From: Aradus depressus
Lineage: Eukaryota > Arthropoda > Insecta > Hemiptera > Aradidae
Assembly: GCA_963662175.1 (NCBI GenBank)
Contig: OY759224.1
Coordinates: forward strand, 25,987,489 to 26,051,488
DNA length: 64,000 nucleotides
Direction of reading: 5' to 3'
How positions within the stretch are numbered: position 1 is the stretch's first letter; each line of letters begins with the position of its first letter. The notes beneath the pieces were generated by a model. That model saw only the letters and a program-made list of their open reading frames with translations. It did no database searches and had not been told where the DNA came from. Positions 31,679 to 42,456 of the stretch are shown here, one piece after another. Both the position numbers and the translations under genes were made by a program.

Positions 31679-32384
31679 TGACGGTTCGAACGACCTGTCA
31701 CTTGCTGGAAACCCAAGAAAAAAGGGAAATTAAAGATAGGTAACAGAAATCATTATAATTAAATGTATAATTTGAATAATTTCAAATTGGAACATTTAGG
31801 CGGGAAGGAGAGAATATACTATACGTGTTTTTTATGAATATTACGATTGTTTAAATAAATAATTAAATTATAGACTAGAAAAATTTATAAAATAAAATTA
31901 AATATTGGTAAAATGAAAGGCATAAAAAAAATAGTATGATAAATTTACCCACGGTGTGTGAGATTGGAGAGAGGAGCAGAACATGTGACGAAGATGAACG
32001 GATAGTCTTAGCAGAACGGAGACTTTGCAGAACAGAGAGTGAGTGTTGTGTTCCCGACTCCGGTCTTTTGGACCGACTATATTCCAAGCTTTTTTTCATA
32101 CCACTTTTTGTATAGTAGTTCAGTGTAACCCAAGTTACTTTCCTCCTGGAACAGCACCGATTATGGATCCCTAGTGACCATAGGATCGGACTGGAAACGT
32201 AGGATGCAATTGATATCTTCGGATGAACCTCATGAATTTATCGGATGATGGCTGAAAAGCACATGGTGGAGAGAGGCTAACGAAACGATTTTGACTGGAG
32301 GAGGAATCATTTCACCAGGAAAACCAGCAACTGGATAAGCAGTACCTTTTATCCACTAAAACAATGTCAACGATAAATAATTTA
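31679..32384. other. Unassigned; possible LTR start at 31677
   Basis: Begins TGTGACGGTTCGAACGACCT, a common start for arthropod and fish Gypsy LTRs. No matching LTR end, primer-binding site or second copy is visible, so this is only a hint. Confidence 0.25.
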
Positions 32385-32620
32385 CAGGATGTCAAATATA
32401 AGATAGTCTGACTTCTCAGAGATTTTTATTAGTAGTAATAGCTAGCCGGCTTTCGAGGTTTCCCTCATCATCAGGCAGTCTGATAAAAATTTAAAAATGT
32501 TGAAAGAACTAAATAATAAAATAAAAATAAATAAATAACAATCTAAAACATTAACAATTTAAAATATCATGGATGGGGACAGACGAGTTATCCCTGTCCA
32601 CCATCTGAGTCACAACCGTT
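32385..32620 (+). mobile_element. Single arm of the foldback family
   Basis: ACAGGATGTCAAATATAAGA, then GCTAGCCGGCTTTCGAGG, TCATCATCAGGCAGTCTG and ATCATGGATGGGGACAGACG match one arm of the 49382-49845 element closely. The opposite arm is absent. Confidence 0.85.
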
Positions 32621-32962
32621 GTTGAAACAAAGGTGATCTGTATGTATTATGTTTACCCTCTCCTTACAAGAACCCACAATTGAAATAAAATTAGAACCCT
32701 GAGAATAGAGTCAATAGTGAGTTGCCGTAAGTATTTTGGCTAGTCCAGAGTACATTTGAATAAGTAACCATAGCTGGTTGTCTCAATATATATATATATC
32801 TTACCAGGTTAAAAATCCCTACTAACTTACCGAGGTAGGCCAAAAGGACCCCGCGCACAGTAACAGGGAACGGATAAGATCGTTGGATTTTTAAGACCCA
32901 AGGTGTACACAACATACGATATATATTTATATAGGTAATTTATTTGGGAGGTAAAAAAAAAA
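32621..32962. other. Unassigned sequence
   Basis: No gene or family recognised; a TA microsatellite near 32786 and a SINE-A-like 'ttgggaggtaaa' at 32943. Confidence 0.4.
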
Positions 32963-33015
32963 TTGAGCACGCCGTTCTTCGGATATAATATATATCCGAA
33001 GAACGGCGTGCTCAA
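32963..33015. repeat. 53-bp near-perfect palindrome of two SINE-A pieces
   Basis: TTGAGCACGCCGTTCTTCGG ... CCGAAGAACGGCGTGCTCAA: two head-to-head copies of the SINE-A middle block, with arms of 25 bp and almost no loop. It could extrude as a cruciform. Confidence 0.95.
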
Positions 33016-33118
33016 ATTTTTTATCTGTAACGCGTTATGTATTGGCTGTACCAAACATGAGGTACATAAACGAATAAAAAATTAAAGTTTGTTTAAGTAT
33101 TTATAATTTATAGTTAGT

Positions 33119-33366
33119 TATTATGACTCATGCCCGGCCTTTAAATACGAGGTAATATCGCCTACTACCAGAGCGTTCTTTCTTCACTCTGGTGGACATG
33201 AGCCCGACTCTACTGTGGGAGTCCTAAATGTTAACTACCCTAAATTTTTCTTCACTTAGGATAGGGATCTTTAAGGAATACCTTACATCGTACAAGTTCG
33301 GTACCATCGCTTGACGTCCCATCCGAAGAACGGCGTGCTCAAGTTATTTTTTTTTTTACCTCCCAA
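33119..33366 (-). mobile_element. SINE-A, head missing
   Basis: Reverse copy from the complement of CATGAGTCATAA through CCAGAGTGAAGAAAGAACGC to GGGACGTCAAGCGATGG and GCACGCCGTTC. It ends at CTTGGGAGGT without the tRNA head. The variant GAACGGCGTGCTC matches the palindrome just upstream, so the two probably share an origin. Confidence 0.88.
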
Positions 33367-33715
33367 GGGTATATATAAATGTATATACATTCACTTTCCT
33401 GAACTTCCTTATATATGTGTATAATAGTTTTGTGTTGCAAGACAAAATATACTTCAGCTTGATTCCACATTGAACAAACTCATTAAGATTTTGTAACGTG
33501 ATACACATACATGTCAGACAAACAGAAATACAATCCCGGAATATAAATGGAATATTAAATGGCAGCATATCAGGAGTGGACAAGCATGGAAGAGAAGGGA
33601 GTTAAGATCCTGCTGTGAATAATTAGTTTTCTAAATCGTCTTAAGCCGAAGAGTCACGTCAAAAGGGGGTCACGTGGTAGAGATAGAATCAAATATACTG
33701 AAGAAAAATATCGCT
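33367..33715. other. Unassigned sequence
   Basis: No recognisable feature; short open frames only. Confidence 0.4.
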
Positions 33716-33801
33716 ATATATAAGAAGAAGTTATCGGGCAAAAATTCGTTGCGGGGTTTTCAACGGAATTTCATGTTTTCGACCTCCAGATTCCAAATAT
33801 A
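33716..33801 (+). repeat. REP1 left part, split by the foldback
   Basis: AAAATTCGTTGCGGGGTTTT, then 'gacctccagattccaaatata'. REP1 resumes at 34629 with AAAAAAAGTCTGTCTGTG. Confidence 0.8.
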
Positions 33802-34628
33802 GGTAATTCCACACCAACTCAGCATGACGTTACACCCACCGATTTTTTTATGGAAAACTAATGTCATTTTTGGATTCCTCATCCAAAAATAAGCTTAAAT
33901 ACAAATTTTCAGCCTTTTTCGATCGATATTTTTTTCTACAGAAGGAAAACATTTTGTTGTCTTTTTTCGAGTTTTTCACAATAGGATTTTTTATTTTTTG
34001 ATTTTAACTATCAATATCGGCTGAAAAAATATGTTTTACAGATGATTTCAATCGGAAATTTTCTGTAGATTTCGAAAATGTTATCGGAAATATCAAAAAA
34101 ATTTACCTTTTCACTGAAAATGGCAATTTATATTTTTTTTCACATTTTTTATACAGTTCATAAAAATGTTTTCCCCGGAACAAAAAAAATTTTTTATGAA
34201 AGTTCAACTCCCGAACAACAATTTATATGTGTTACGGATCAAAAATAGGTGTACTAGCATGTCGAAAAAAAATCATGAAAAAAATTTTGAAAAAATTATA
34301 AATTGCCATTTTCAGTGAAAAGGTCAATTGTTTTTATATTTTCGATAACATTTTCGAAATCTACAGAAAATTTCCGGTTGAAATCATCTGTAAAACATAT
34401 TTTTTCAGCCGATATTGATAGTTAAAATCAAAAAATAAAAAATCGTATTGTGAAAAACTCGAAAAAAGACAACAAAATGTTTTCCTTCTGTAGAAAAAAA
34501 TATCGATCGAAAAAGGCTGAAAATTTGTATTTAAGCTTATTTTTGGATGAGGAATCCAAAAATGACATTAGTTTTCCATAAAAAAATCGGTGGGTGTAAC
34601 GCCATGCTGAGTTGGTGTGGAATTACCC
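33802..34628. mobile_element. Long foldback element, 340-bp arms, 5-bp duplications
   Basis: Left arm 33802-34141 and right arm 34288-34627 are reverse complements with only occasional mismatches; the 146-bp centre is unique. The termini are GGTAATTCCACACCAACTCA and its complement. ATATA flanks both sides (33797-33801 and 34629-34633), and the disrupted REP1 copy reads continuously without it. No open frame is present. A transcript would fold into a long double-stranded RNA. Confidence 0.9.
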
Positions 34629-34920
34629 ATATAAAAAAAGTCTGTCTGTGAACACGATAACTCCTGATATATTGAATGTATCAACACGAAATTTTATATA
34701 TGAACTCTCCAACGACAACACATATTGATTTTCAGCTAAATCGACCCAAAGGAATAGAATTAGGAAGAAGGCTTTAACACAAACTCTAATAACTGCCAAA
34801 AGAATGAATGTATGAACACAAACTTTTACATGTAAGACCAGAACCCTGTAAGAATTTCAGCCAAATCGGCCAAAGGGAAGGGGAGAATCAGAGGAATCTA
34901 TCGGGAGTTATCGTGTGCAT
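34629..34920 (+). repeat. REP1 right part
   Basis: 'gtctgtgaacacgataact', TTGAATGTATCAACACG, AGAATGAATGTATGAACAC and the end of the second internal unit. Confidence 0.8.
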
Positions 34921-34965
34921 TTTTCAGATGTTATCGCGAACGAAACTAAATTCTACTAAAGGCTA

Positions 34966-35572
34966 GTACAGACATGCGAGCAACGAGCCGAACAGTGCTC
35001 GGCTCGTATTCAGTTTTCAACGAACACACTCCAAGCCGAACAGAGACGAGCCGAGCATTTGGATGCTCCACAACCATACTAACGAACATAACCTGCAGAT
35101 AACAAATTTACGTTTATTTGTATTTCATTTTATTATTATTTAAAGTCTTCAATCAGAAAATGTTTTAAATCCCATATGACTGGGTACTGTCTCATAGCCT
35201 GAGCAAACTGAATTTGAAGCTCCTGAGACCAGTCTTCAGAAGCCATAATAAAATATAATTTATTGAATAATATTTAAAAATATATATAATTAAAAAAAAA
35301 AAAGAACGTGCACTTCCAAAAACCTAAATATTTGAGAAGGTTATAATATTGGTTATAAACAACAACAGTGCTCGGGTCAAGTCGGGACGGTTCGGCTTGG
35401 TACCAGTCCACACACACCGCAGCCCGAGCCGAACATTCCTTTGATGGTTCGTCAAAAAACCGACAACAGGTGGAGCAGACCCCGAGCCTCCCTTGTTCGT
35501 CTAGCGCCTGCGCACTTTATCCCCAGGCATGCGCACTGACTAATGTTCGGCTCGTTGCTCGCGTGTCTATAC
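34966..35572. mobile_element. TIR element with MADF-domain remnant, intact reference copy
   Basis: The termini are GTACAGACATGCGAGCAACG (left) and inverted GTATAGACACGCGAGCAACG (right). The minus strand at 35135-35245 starts MASEDWSQELQIQFAQAMRQ and continues YPVIWDLKHFLIEDFK before a stop. This is the start of a MADF (Myb/SANT-like) domain, which PIF/Harbinger elements encode as their second protein. The element is therefore an internally deleted derivative, most likely of Harbinger type. Related copies lie at 38807-40077 and 48521-49038. Confidence 0.8.
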
Positions 35573-35639
35573 CCCTCTTAACAAACACATCGACAGCCGC
35601 GCTATCGAATGTAGAATCAGAATCTGACCCCCTTCGACC

Positions 35640-35980
35640 CTAATATATAAGAGGAAAGAAGTAATGGAGGAATTTTCGATAAAACGGAAAACGGCAAAAA
35701 GAAAAATCAGAGAATTTAATTAAAAACTCGTTTCTCACTAAAAAAAACAGTGTTTCGTTTTTACAAAAGACTGAAACCCTTCGGTTTTATAGAGAAAAAT
35801 ATCAAAAATACGTAGTCTTCTATGAGGAAAAGATAAGTTTTTATCCCAGAATACATTTCAAATAAAAACTGTTTTCAGTAACAGATTATTTACATTGGTG
35901 TCAGGAGTGGGGCAAGCTCAGAAATTTGCTGAAAAAACTGGAATTGACTCAGAAACTACCGTCATGTCCTCTTGTTTTTT
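35640..35980 (+). mobile_element. Possible LTR retrotransposon fragment with primer-binding site
   Basis: An AATAAA signal (35861) precedes TTTACA and then TGGTGTCAGGAGTGGGGC at 35896-35913, which has the form of a tRNA primer-binding site just inside a 5' LTR. About 70 bp of leader-like sequence follows before a SINE-A. The LTR start is not identified and no gag or pol is present. Confidence 0.35.
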
Positions 35981-35983
35981 TGT

Positions 35984-36243
35984 AACCCAAGCCCGGGCTT
36001 TAACTACGAGGTTATATCACCTACTACCAGAGCGTACTTTCGTCACTCTGGTGGACTTGAGCCCGACTTCCTACCCAGATTTAGTTATCTAGGACAGGAG
36101 TTTATAACATAACTCTAATTGCACAGGCCCAGATCAATTGCTTAACGTCCTATCCGAGGACTTTTTTACCTCCCAGATAGAAAAACCTAAAGGCCTGTTG
36201 GATTGGAGCACGGTACCTCTGAGCTATCATGTCCAATTGGAAA
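35984..36243 (-). mobile_element. SINE-A, diverged
   Basis: Complement of AAAGCCCGGGCTTGGG-like tail, GTGACGAAAGTACGCTCTGG, GGACGTTAAGCAATTGATC, and a degraded tRNA head (complement of ATAGCTCAGAGGTACC) at about 36210-36230. Confidence 0.8.
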
Positions 36244-36401
36244 CTCGATGAGGACAGCACCAGTAGGACTCCCGCACACAGTCATCCATCACTCTCCACC
36301 CAACGAACCACTGTCCAGTAGTGGAGGAAGACCACGAGGCGGGGCGTCGAGAGGACTGAGAGGAGAAGCCGGTTATCACAGCACTCCTTTAAGCAGGCCC
36401 T

Positions 36402-37036
36402 ACTCTATCAATCCGCTTGATCAAAACAGTGCGTCCAGCTGACTGACACGCGCTTCAAGCAGCCTTGGGCCGCATCAAGCATCCCATCAATCTTTTCAAC
36501 ACTCATTTGTAGCGGAGTTTTCGACTAATGAACTGCTCCTCCTGGACTGTAGTGAATCGGTGTTGTGTAGATACCATGGTTTCGAATCAGGATTTGGGGT
36601 TTCTCATCTTGACACTTGTTGCTCTCAAGCGGAAAAAAAAGACAGTTCTGCGTGAAACTGAGTCGGAAGACTTTAAAAACTTTATGAAAATGAACCAAGA
36701 GAGTTTTGATCATTTATTGGAGTTGGTACGGCCCAAAATAGAGAAAGTGGATACAAAACTGCGTGAAGCGATTCCTGCAATTCAGAGACTGTCCATCACA
36801 AGACATCGGAAGCGAGCGGACGACCCTCCATCGTTGGTGTCGAGCAGGTGACGCAATGCTTGATCGAAATTGGTCTAGACTACAAGCGCTCCGCCCAGCC
36901 GCTTGAGTCATTCAAACTTTTCATCAATTACCGTCAAGACTTGACTCAAGCGTCAAACGGATTCCTAGATTTTCAATGACGCTTGACACCATCGCTTGAC
37001 GCGCTGTTTTGATCAAGCGGATTGATAGTGTAGGAT
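36402..37036 (+). mobile_element. PIF/Harbinger element, internally deleted
   Basis: Termini CTATCAATCCGCTTGATCAA (left, 36406) and the inverted sequence at the right (TTGATCAAGCGGATTGATAG, 37011-37030) match over about 25 bp. It encodes the N-terminal piece of the transposase; the catalytic domain is gone. Confidence 0.85.
36528..36851 (+). pseudogene. HARBI1-like transposase N-terminus
   Basis: The readable part is FKNFMKMNQESFDHLLELVR, PKIEKVDTKLREAIPAIQRL and SIT, the conserved N-terminal helical region of Harbinger transposases. After SIT the sequence jumps (RHRKRADDPPSLVSSR, then stop), where functional proteins continue into LRFLATG and the DDE domain. The upstream 30 residues are not conserved, so the real start may differ. 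Confidence 0.88.
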
Positions 37037-37039
37037 CTG

Positions 37040-37685
37040 CTTTAGGAAATTGTGATAAAAAATTATAGTAGAACCGGAACCCGCCTTAGCTTTCTTGGAG
37101 GATTGTGCGAATGTGATTGTGATGATAAGAAGAATATGTTTGATAAGGGGGAATATGGAACTAACAAACGACACAATTGGAGAAGACTTGGGAGAATGTG
37201 AATCGTAGATCATTCCCTTTATTTTTGGGATCTTCCGAGAAAGAAAAAAAAAAAAAACAGTCCCCCTTCACTTAAGATATTCTTGGAGGGTACTAAGGGC
37301 GGGTCTAGAATGGCTTCATATATAACCCCAGTAGGTCTGCGGTTTTTGGTGAATCCGGCTGATATTTCACTGTTTAGTGAGGCCCCTCTCCCCAGGGTCC
37401 GGGTAGTCCTGGGACCGGTCGACTGACAATCAAGGGACACGAACCCCCTCTTCTAACACACACTTCACCCCTCATGGCAGCCATTAGTAAACCCAACCCC
37501 CATGTCTAGCTTAAGGGGAGGGGAAAAAAAACGTACCCTCATCCACAGTCTGATCCCACCTACTAATAGGGGTTGTTTCTCTACAGCAAGGAAGTCCAAC
37601 TCATGCGATAATTTGTTGGGAAAATCCTGTTTTTGACTTTCTAATTCCAATACCAAAAATGAAAAAAAAAAAAAAAAAAAAAAAA
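37040..37685. other. Unassigned sequence ending in a 26-nt A-run
   Basis: No recognisable family from 37040 to 37650. The A-rich run at 37660-37686 forms one border of the element that follows. Confidence 0.4.
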
Positions 37686-38290
37686 ACATTAAGGCGTAGT
37701 CAAGGTCCACGCCGTAGATTTTCCGTGAAAACGTCGGGATAAAATCCTTTTTCATTTTCTTTTCGATGCTGCCGTAGCTCTTTCATTTGCTCGGCACAAG
37801 ACTTTTTAGGTTTTTTAAATTCCTTTTGATGCGAGCTTTCCTCTCATTTGCGTTTTCTACAATTCCGCGCATATTTACGATTCATATGAGACATCTTTAA
37901 TTTTTTTGCAATTTTCAATTTAATACCGATTTTTACATATATTTCGGCGAATATTTTTATTGTTTCACTTTGAGTCCTAGTAGTGCTCCTCAAGCTCTTT
38001 ACAATGACACCCGAATCAACGTCTTATCACGCTACACTAATTTCTAATTTTACACAACGCTAATTTGCAACAATCATCCGCCGGCGCCCGATAACGTCAC
38101 AGGCAAAACAAACACTGCACAACAAACACGTACAGACATTCTCTATCCAATGTGACCTTAACCGTTGTTATCACATTATTAGTCTCGTAGTTATCGATTG
38201 AAATCTGACGGTATTTTGTAACAAGAAAGTTTGACCGGCTATCACTGTGCTTAACGAGCGAATAGACGTTTTCACGTCAAAAAACATCTC
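37686..38290 (-). mobile_element. Unclassified element TE-X, copy 1
   Basis: Reverse complement of the 46248-46872 copy. The shared far end is ACGTGAAAAC/T..TCTATTCGCTCGTTAAGCAC and the near end CTTAATG next to a homopolymer. On the minus strand a basic segment can be read (MSHMNRKYARNCRKRK, stop, then PKKSCAEQMKELRQHRKENE), resembling the basic N-termini of several transposon proteins. No family can be assigned. Confidence 0.65.
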
Positions 38291-38454
38291 TGAACACGAT
38301 AACTCCCGATATAATGAATGACCAGACACGATATTTTCTATGTGAATCCAGAACCCTCTAAGGACAAGACATCTTTTTTCAGCCCAATAAAAGAGGAGAG
38401 GTGGATTAGGGAAGAGGCTTAACTCGAAAACTCTACTAACTGCCGTTGTAATAA
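38291..38454 (+). repeat. REP1 copy, cut by SINE-B
   Basis: CTCTGAACACGATAACTCCC, ATATAATGAATGACCAGAC and AACTGCCGTTGTAATAAGTG. It continues after the SINE with 'aatttccataaggacgacac'. Confidence 0.75.
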
Positions 38455-38462
38455 GTGAATTT

Positions 38463-38675
38463 GGGGGGCCATGGTGGCCGTGTGGGCTAGGGCGTAGGGC
38501 TTTGGTCGCATGGTCTCACCATGGTTTGCGGGTTCGAATCCCGTCCGGGAGTGAGTTTTATTTCGTAGATAGAACTCTCTCCCGGGGCCATGGATGTAGT
38601 AAATAACTTAATAACAAACATATATGGCTAGTGTGGTGTCTGCCGAGGCCAATAAAAAAAAAAAAAAAAAAAAAT
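38463..38675 (+). mobile_element. SINE-B with 8-bp duplications and poly(A) tail
   Basis: GTGAATTT lies at 38455-38462 and again at 38676-38683. Head GGCCATGGTGGCCGTGTGGG, perfect B box GGTTCGAATCC, then an inverted GGGAGTGAG / CTCTCTCCC pairing, and an A-run of about 22 at the end. The poly(A) tail shows it uses different machinery from SINE-A. Confidence 0.92.
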
Positions 38676-38806
38676 GTGAATTTATTCTCAAAATATTTTA
38701 TACGTGAATTTCCATAAGGACGACACATCAATTTTTCAAATTTATCAAATTTTCTTCAAGCTCCTTTTCCATTTCCCTCAACCATATTTCTTTATCCTTA
38801 AGAGGC

Positions 38807-40077
38807 GTATAGACACGCGAGCAACGAGCCGAACATTAGTCAGTGCGCATGCCTGGGGATGAAGTGCGCAGGCGCTAGACGAACAAGGTAGGCTCGGGGT
38901 CTGCCCCACCTGTTGTCGGTTTTTTGACGAACCATCAAAGGAATGTTCGGCTCGGGCTACGGTGTGTGTAGACTGGTACCAAGCCGAACCGTCCCGACTT
39001 GACCCGAGCACTGTTGTTGTTTATCATATATATATATCATCATATATATAAAGCTGAAAATGTCTGTGCGTTGTACCGCTATAACTCACCAACGGCTGGA
39101 TGGATTTGATTAATTTTTTTTTTAATTTGTTCGTCATCGTCTGTGGAAGGTTATAGGCGTATTAGTACCTCAATATCTGGTCCATCCCAGCATCCACCCA
39201 CGCAATCTTTGTAACTCAAAAACCACTGCAATGATTAATGAGGAATCTTTTTGAATAGATAAGTTTTATCTACCGGAAGGTTAAGGTCTATTTTTTAATC
39301 AACCCCTGGTCCATCCCAGCATCCACTCACGCAATCTTTGTAACTCGAAAACCATTGCAACGATTAATGAGAAATCTTTTTGAATAAATTAGTTTTAGCT
39401 CCAAAGCTAGCGTTACTGCAGTTGAAGGACTATAATAAGCCTTATTCCGTATGAATAATTGAAAATTATAACATCATGAATGTACTGTCGAGGAACTGAA
39501 TAGCCTTATAGGAGATATTGGGAGAAAAGTCAAAGTTCCCCGGGCAACGCCAGGTATTACTGCTAGTAACAAATATTATAACCTTCTCAAATATTTAGGT
39601 TTTTGGAAGTGCACGTTATTTTTTTTTTTTAAATTAAATATATATTAAAATATTATTCAATAAATTATATTTTATTATGGCTTCTGAAGACTGGTCTCAG
39701 GAGCGTCTTCTTTTCATTCATAGCCACATTAATATAAATGTAAGCTAGTGCCGCTACACGTTTTTTCTTCATTTTTGATAAATAAGTAGGTACTTAAAAA
39801 AGTGTTCATTTTAAACAATTTACATGTAAAAATAAATTACGTATCATAATAAATACGTATCCGTATTAATTGTACTACAAATATGTAAATTAATTACGTA
39901 AGTAGCTACCTACCTTGAGCATTTTCTGATTGAATAAAATGAAATACAATAATAAAATGAAATACAAATAAACGTAAATTTGTTATCTGCAGGTTATGTT
40001 CGTTAGTATGGTTGTGGAGCATCCAAATGCTCGGCTCAACTCTGTTCGGCTTGGAGTGTGTTCGTTGAAAACTGAAC
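38807..40077 (-). mobile_element. MADF-type TIR element interrupted by a Helitron
   Basis: Inverted relative to the 34966 copy. It starts GTATAGACACGCGAGCAACG, follows the reference copy closely to 39023, is interrupted by the Helitron, then resumes TAACAAATATTATAACCTTC. On the plus strand at 39677 the MADF protein start (MASEDWSQE) is present but then diverges (RLLFIHSHI), showing a different internal deletion from copy 1. The far end is cut off at about 40077. Confidence 0.85.
39024..39566 (+). mobile_element. Non-autonomous Helitron, complete with empty-site proof
   Basis: Begins TCATATATATATATCATC and ends TATTACTGCTAG, inserted between A (39023) and T (39567). The unoccupied related element at 34966-35572 shows the uninterrupted sequence, so the 543-bp borders are exact. 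The 3' hairpin (CCCGGGCAACGCCAGG) carries one mismatch relative to the copy at 1-478. No protein is encoded. Confidence 0.93.
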
Positions 40078-40084
40078 CTTGTAT

Positions 40085-40260
40085 CCGCCATTGTTTCTAT
40101 GAAGAATCTCGTCCCAAAATATCTTACTAACACATATGAACATGAAATTCCCTTGAAAAAACACATAAATCTAACCGATCACATAACCTTCTCTATATTT
40201 CATATGACTGAGAAAGTAAAATTATTCAAATATATTTAATACTTCCCCATACTCAAATAT
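40085..40260 (-). repeat. REP1 fragment
   Basis: ACATATGAACATGAAATTCC, 'aaccgatcacataacctt' and ATATTTCATATGACTGAGAA, the usual REP1 left end in reverse. Confidence 0.65.
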
Positions 40261-40615
40261 CTTTGAAATTCATAAGCCAGACTTACCTTCCTTGTTGGTC
40301 ATTTCCAAAAACGGCTGGTCGTTCCCTTATTTGAGAAGAAAGACCGGTTTGAGATGTGTAGAAATGTAAAGAACCAAGCTTCTCTTTTTAGAAAATGCAG
40401 AATTCTTCACGTACAGAATTGAAAGAAGATATATTTTTTCTTTTTTCACTCTAACATCGCTGGAATTACTTTAACAATTATGGCAAAGTGTACACTTTTT
40501 ATGACAAAGTGTACACTTTTTCATCTGAGAGGGACTGGACTTAGTGTCAGTTATGTGAGACAAGGACAACCGGGTTCTCTGTATGGGTACATTGCAAATC
40601 AACTTTCCGAGTATG
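40261..40615. other. Unassigned sequence
   Basis: ACAAAGTGTACACTTTTT occurs twice in tandem (40483-40521). No gene recognised. Confidence 0.4.
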
Positions 40616-40812
40616 GATAGAAATTCTTTCCGACAAGTAGGTCAAACAGAAAAAAAGTCAGTGAATCGCCGGCGATGTACTTCCCCAACGCGAATTATTC
40701 AATAAGTTTTCGCTCTTCCTCTATTTATCGATAGTCAATAGCGTGATTAGCGAAAATCAATTTAGCGATTGGAAATCAATAGATGTCTTTCACAAAAACT
40801 TTATAAAGTTGT

Positions 40813-41155
40813 ATAGGTTAGGTTTTATGACTCATCCTCGGGCTTTAACTACGAGATATCGCCTACTACCAAAACGCTCATTCGTCACTTTGGTGGACAT
40901 GAGCCCGACTCTACTGTGGGAGTCCTAAATTTTGCCTACCCTAAAATTTTTTTTCACCTAGAGTAGGGGGTCTTTAATGAGTGTTTGACATCGTACAGGC
41001 TCGGTACCATCGATTAATGTCCCATCCGAAGGACGGCTTGCTTAAGTTTATTTTACCTCCCAGATAAAATAAACTTAGGGCCTCGGTTGGCTTTCGAACC
41101 CACGCTCTTGAGCTTAGAAGTCAAGCACGCATACCACTGAGCTACCGGCGCCCTC
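40813..41155 (-). mobile_element. SINE-A, full length
   Basis: Tail complement TAGGTTAGGTTTTATGACTC at the left and head complement GAGCTACCGGCGCCCTC at the right, with a B-box complement (GGCTTTCGAACCC) at 41090. A 7-bp TAAAGTT on both sides is a probable target duplication. Confidence 0.92.
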
Positions 41156-41159
41156 TAAA

Positions 41160-41780
41160 GTTTTTTATATTGTAATCATAAATTTCGTGTTGAGCCCCCT
41201 CTTCTGATTCCCTCTTTCCGCAATTTTCGCGGCATATTAATACTTGTCGTCCCTATGAGACACATACACATAACGGGACATATACACATAAAAGGCACAT
41301 AACGGGTGTAAAGACAGATACACACATAAATTTTACTTCCCGTACTATACAAAATTATGTAGTCGTTCAGATATTCGATGTTGAGTTTTCACCGGAATTC
41401 CAAAAATAAAAAAAAAAGTCGGTGAATCGCCTGTTTTGTACTTCCCCAGCACAACATTAAACAATTACGTTTTTGCTCTCCCTCCAAAGCCAATCAACCG
41501 TTTGGGCTAAAAATCAATACTTCACTCACATAGTGTCTTCTGAATCATCACACTAAATTTTATATCGATACATTCATTACATCGATAGTTATTAGGATAT
41601 TTGAGCCCACCTTCTCTGGTTTCGTCCGTGTCTCGGGAGTTATCGTGTTCACAAACACACATACAGGCACATAGACATACAGACTTTTTTGTCATTTTTG
41701 AAATTAAGTGAACATTTGATCGATCCACCACCCTTTCATCTGATTCCACTGAAAATCAATAGGTGTCGTTCTTAGAATGT
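41160..41780 (-). repeat. REP1 array
   Basis: Successive reverse units: 'ttgagccccctcttctgattcc', 'ggtgaatcgcctgttttgt' with ACTTCCCCAGCAC, and ATACATTCATTACATCGATA. Confidence 0.75.
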
Positions 41781-41845
41781 TTTCCTGTCTATACATTCAA
41801 AAGTATTGTTCACTGTGTTTCTTAAACTTCTCTGAGATATTGAAT

Positions 41846-42040
41846 TGTTGGTTTTTTCCGGCATTTCTTCCAGAGGTGTCTTCTTTTTTCTTTTTTTCTG
41901 ACAATATTTCGGGACACTTAGACGTCCCTTATGAACTTTGGTTCATAGTGACCAGAAGAAGGGACGTATAAGTGTCCCGAAATCTTGTCAGAAAAAAGAA
42001 AAACACCTCTGGAAGAAATGTCGGAAAAAACCAACAATTC
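41846..42040. repeat. Roughly 195-bp hairpin
   Basis: Left arm 41846-41932 and right arm 41953-42040 are near-perfect complements (TTGTTGGTTTTTTCCGGCAT opposite ATGTCGGAAAAAACCAACAA). The inner part carries GGGACACTTAGACGTCCC and GGGACGTATAAGTGTCCCGA, the latter preceded by CAGAAGA, one of the hammerhead-like motifs discussed in the findings. Confidence 0.9.
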
Positions 42041-42045
42041 TCAGA

Positions 42046-42456
42046 CATACCACAATTTTTTTTTTTTCATTATTGCAGTGATCTGAAAACATGAAATTCA
42101 GTTGAAAACTCTCCAACGCATTATGGCTGATTACATAGTTTTCCCTATACTTAATGAAGTAAAAATGATAATGATTTTCCGAAAATATTTGGTTCAATGA
42201 TGGCCAAGAAAACTCCCTCAGCTATGGAAAGAATACTGCAGCTTCTCATGGACAAAGAAATTACAAATTGTTTTAGAAGTTTTTCCCAACAAACTTGTGG
42301 GAAAGTTATAACTTAAGTTTCCTTCCATTCCAGAGAACATTTACTAAGATTAAAACGAAGTTCTATAAGTTTGAAATTGTTTAAATGCCGATTTACTTAA
42401 CGTCTCTTTCTCGCTAATTCGACATTAGAAATATTTCATAAATGCAAAATTATAGT
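42046..42456. other. REP1 edge then unassigned sequence
   Basis: 42078-42150 is a reverse REP1 left end ('gaaaacatgaaattcagttg', TTCCCTATACTTAATG). The rest is unassigned. Confidence 0.45.

Noticed and set aside
35368..35643. 91-codon frame at 35368 and its minus-strand twin at 38778-39011
   Set aside because: Both are translations of the MADF-type element terminus; the conserved protein-like signal is the MADF start on the other strand.
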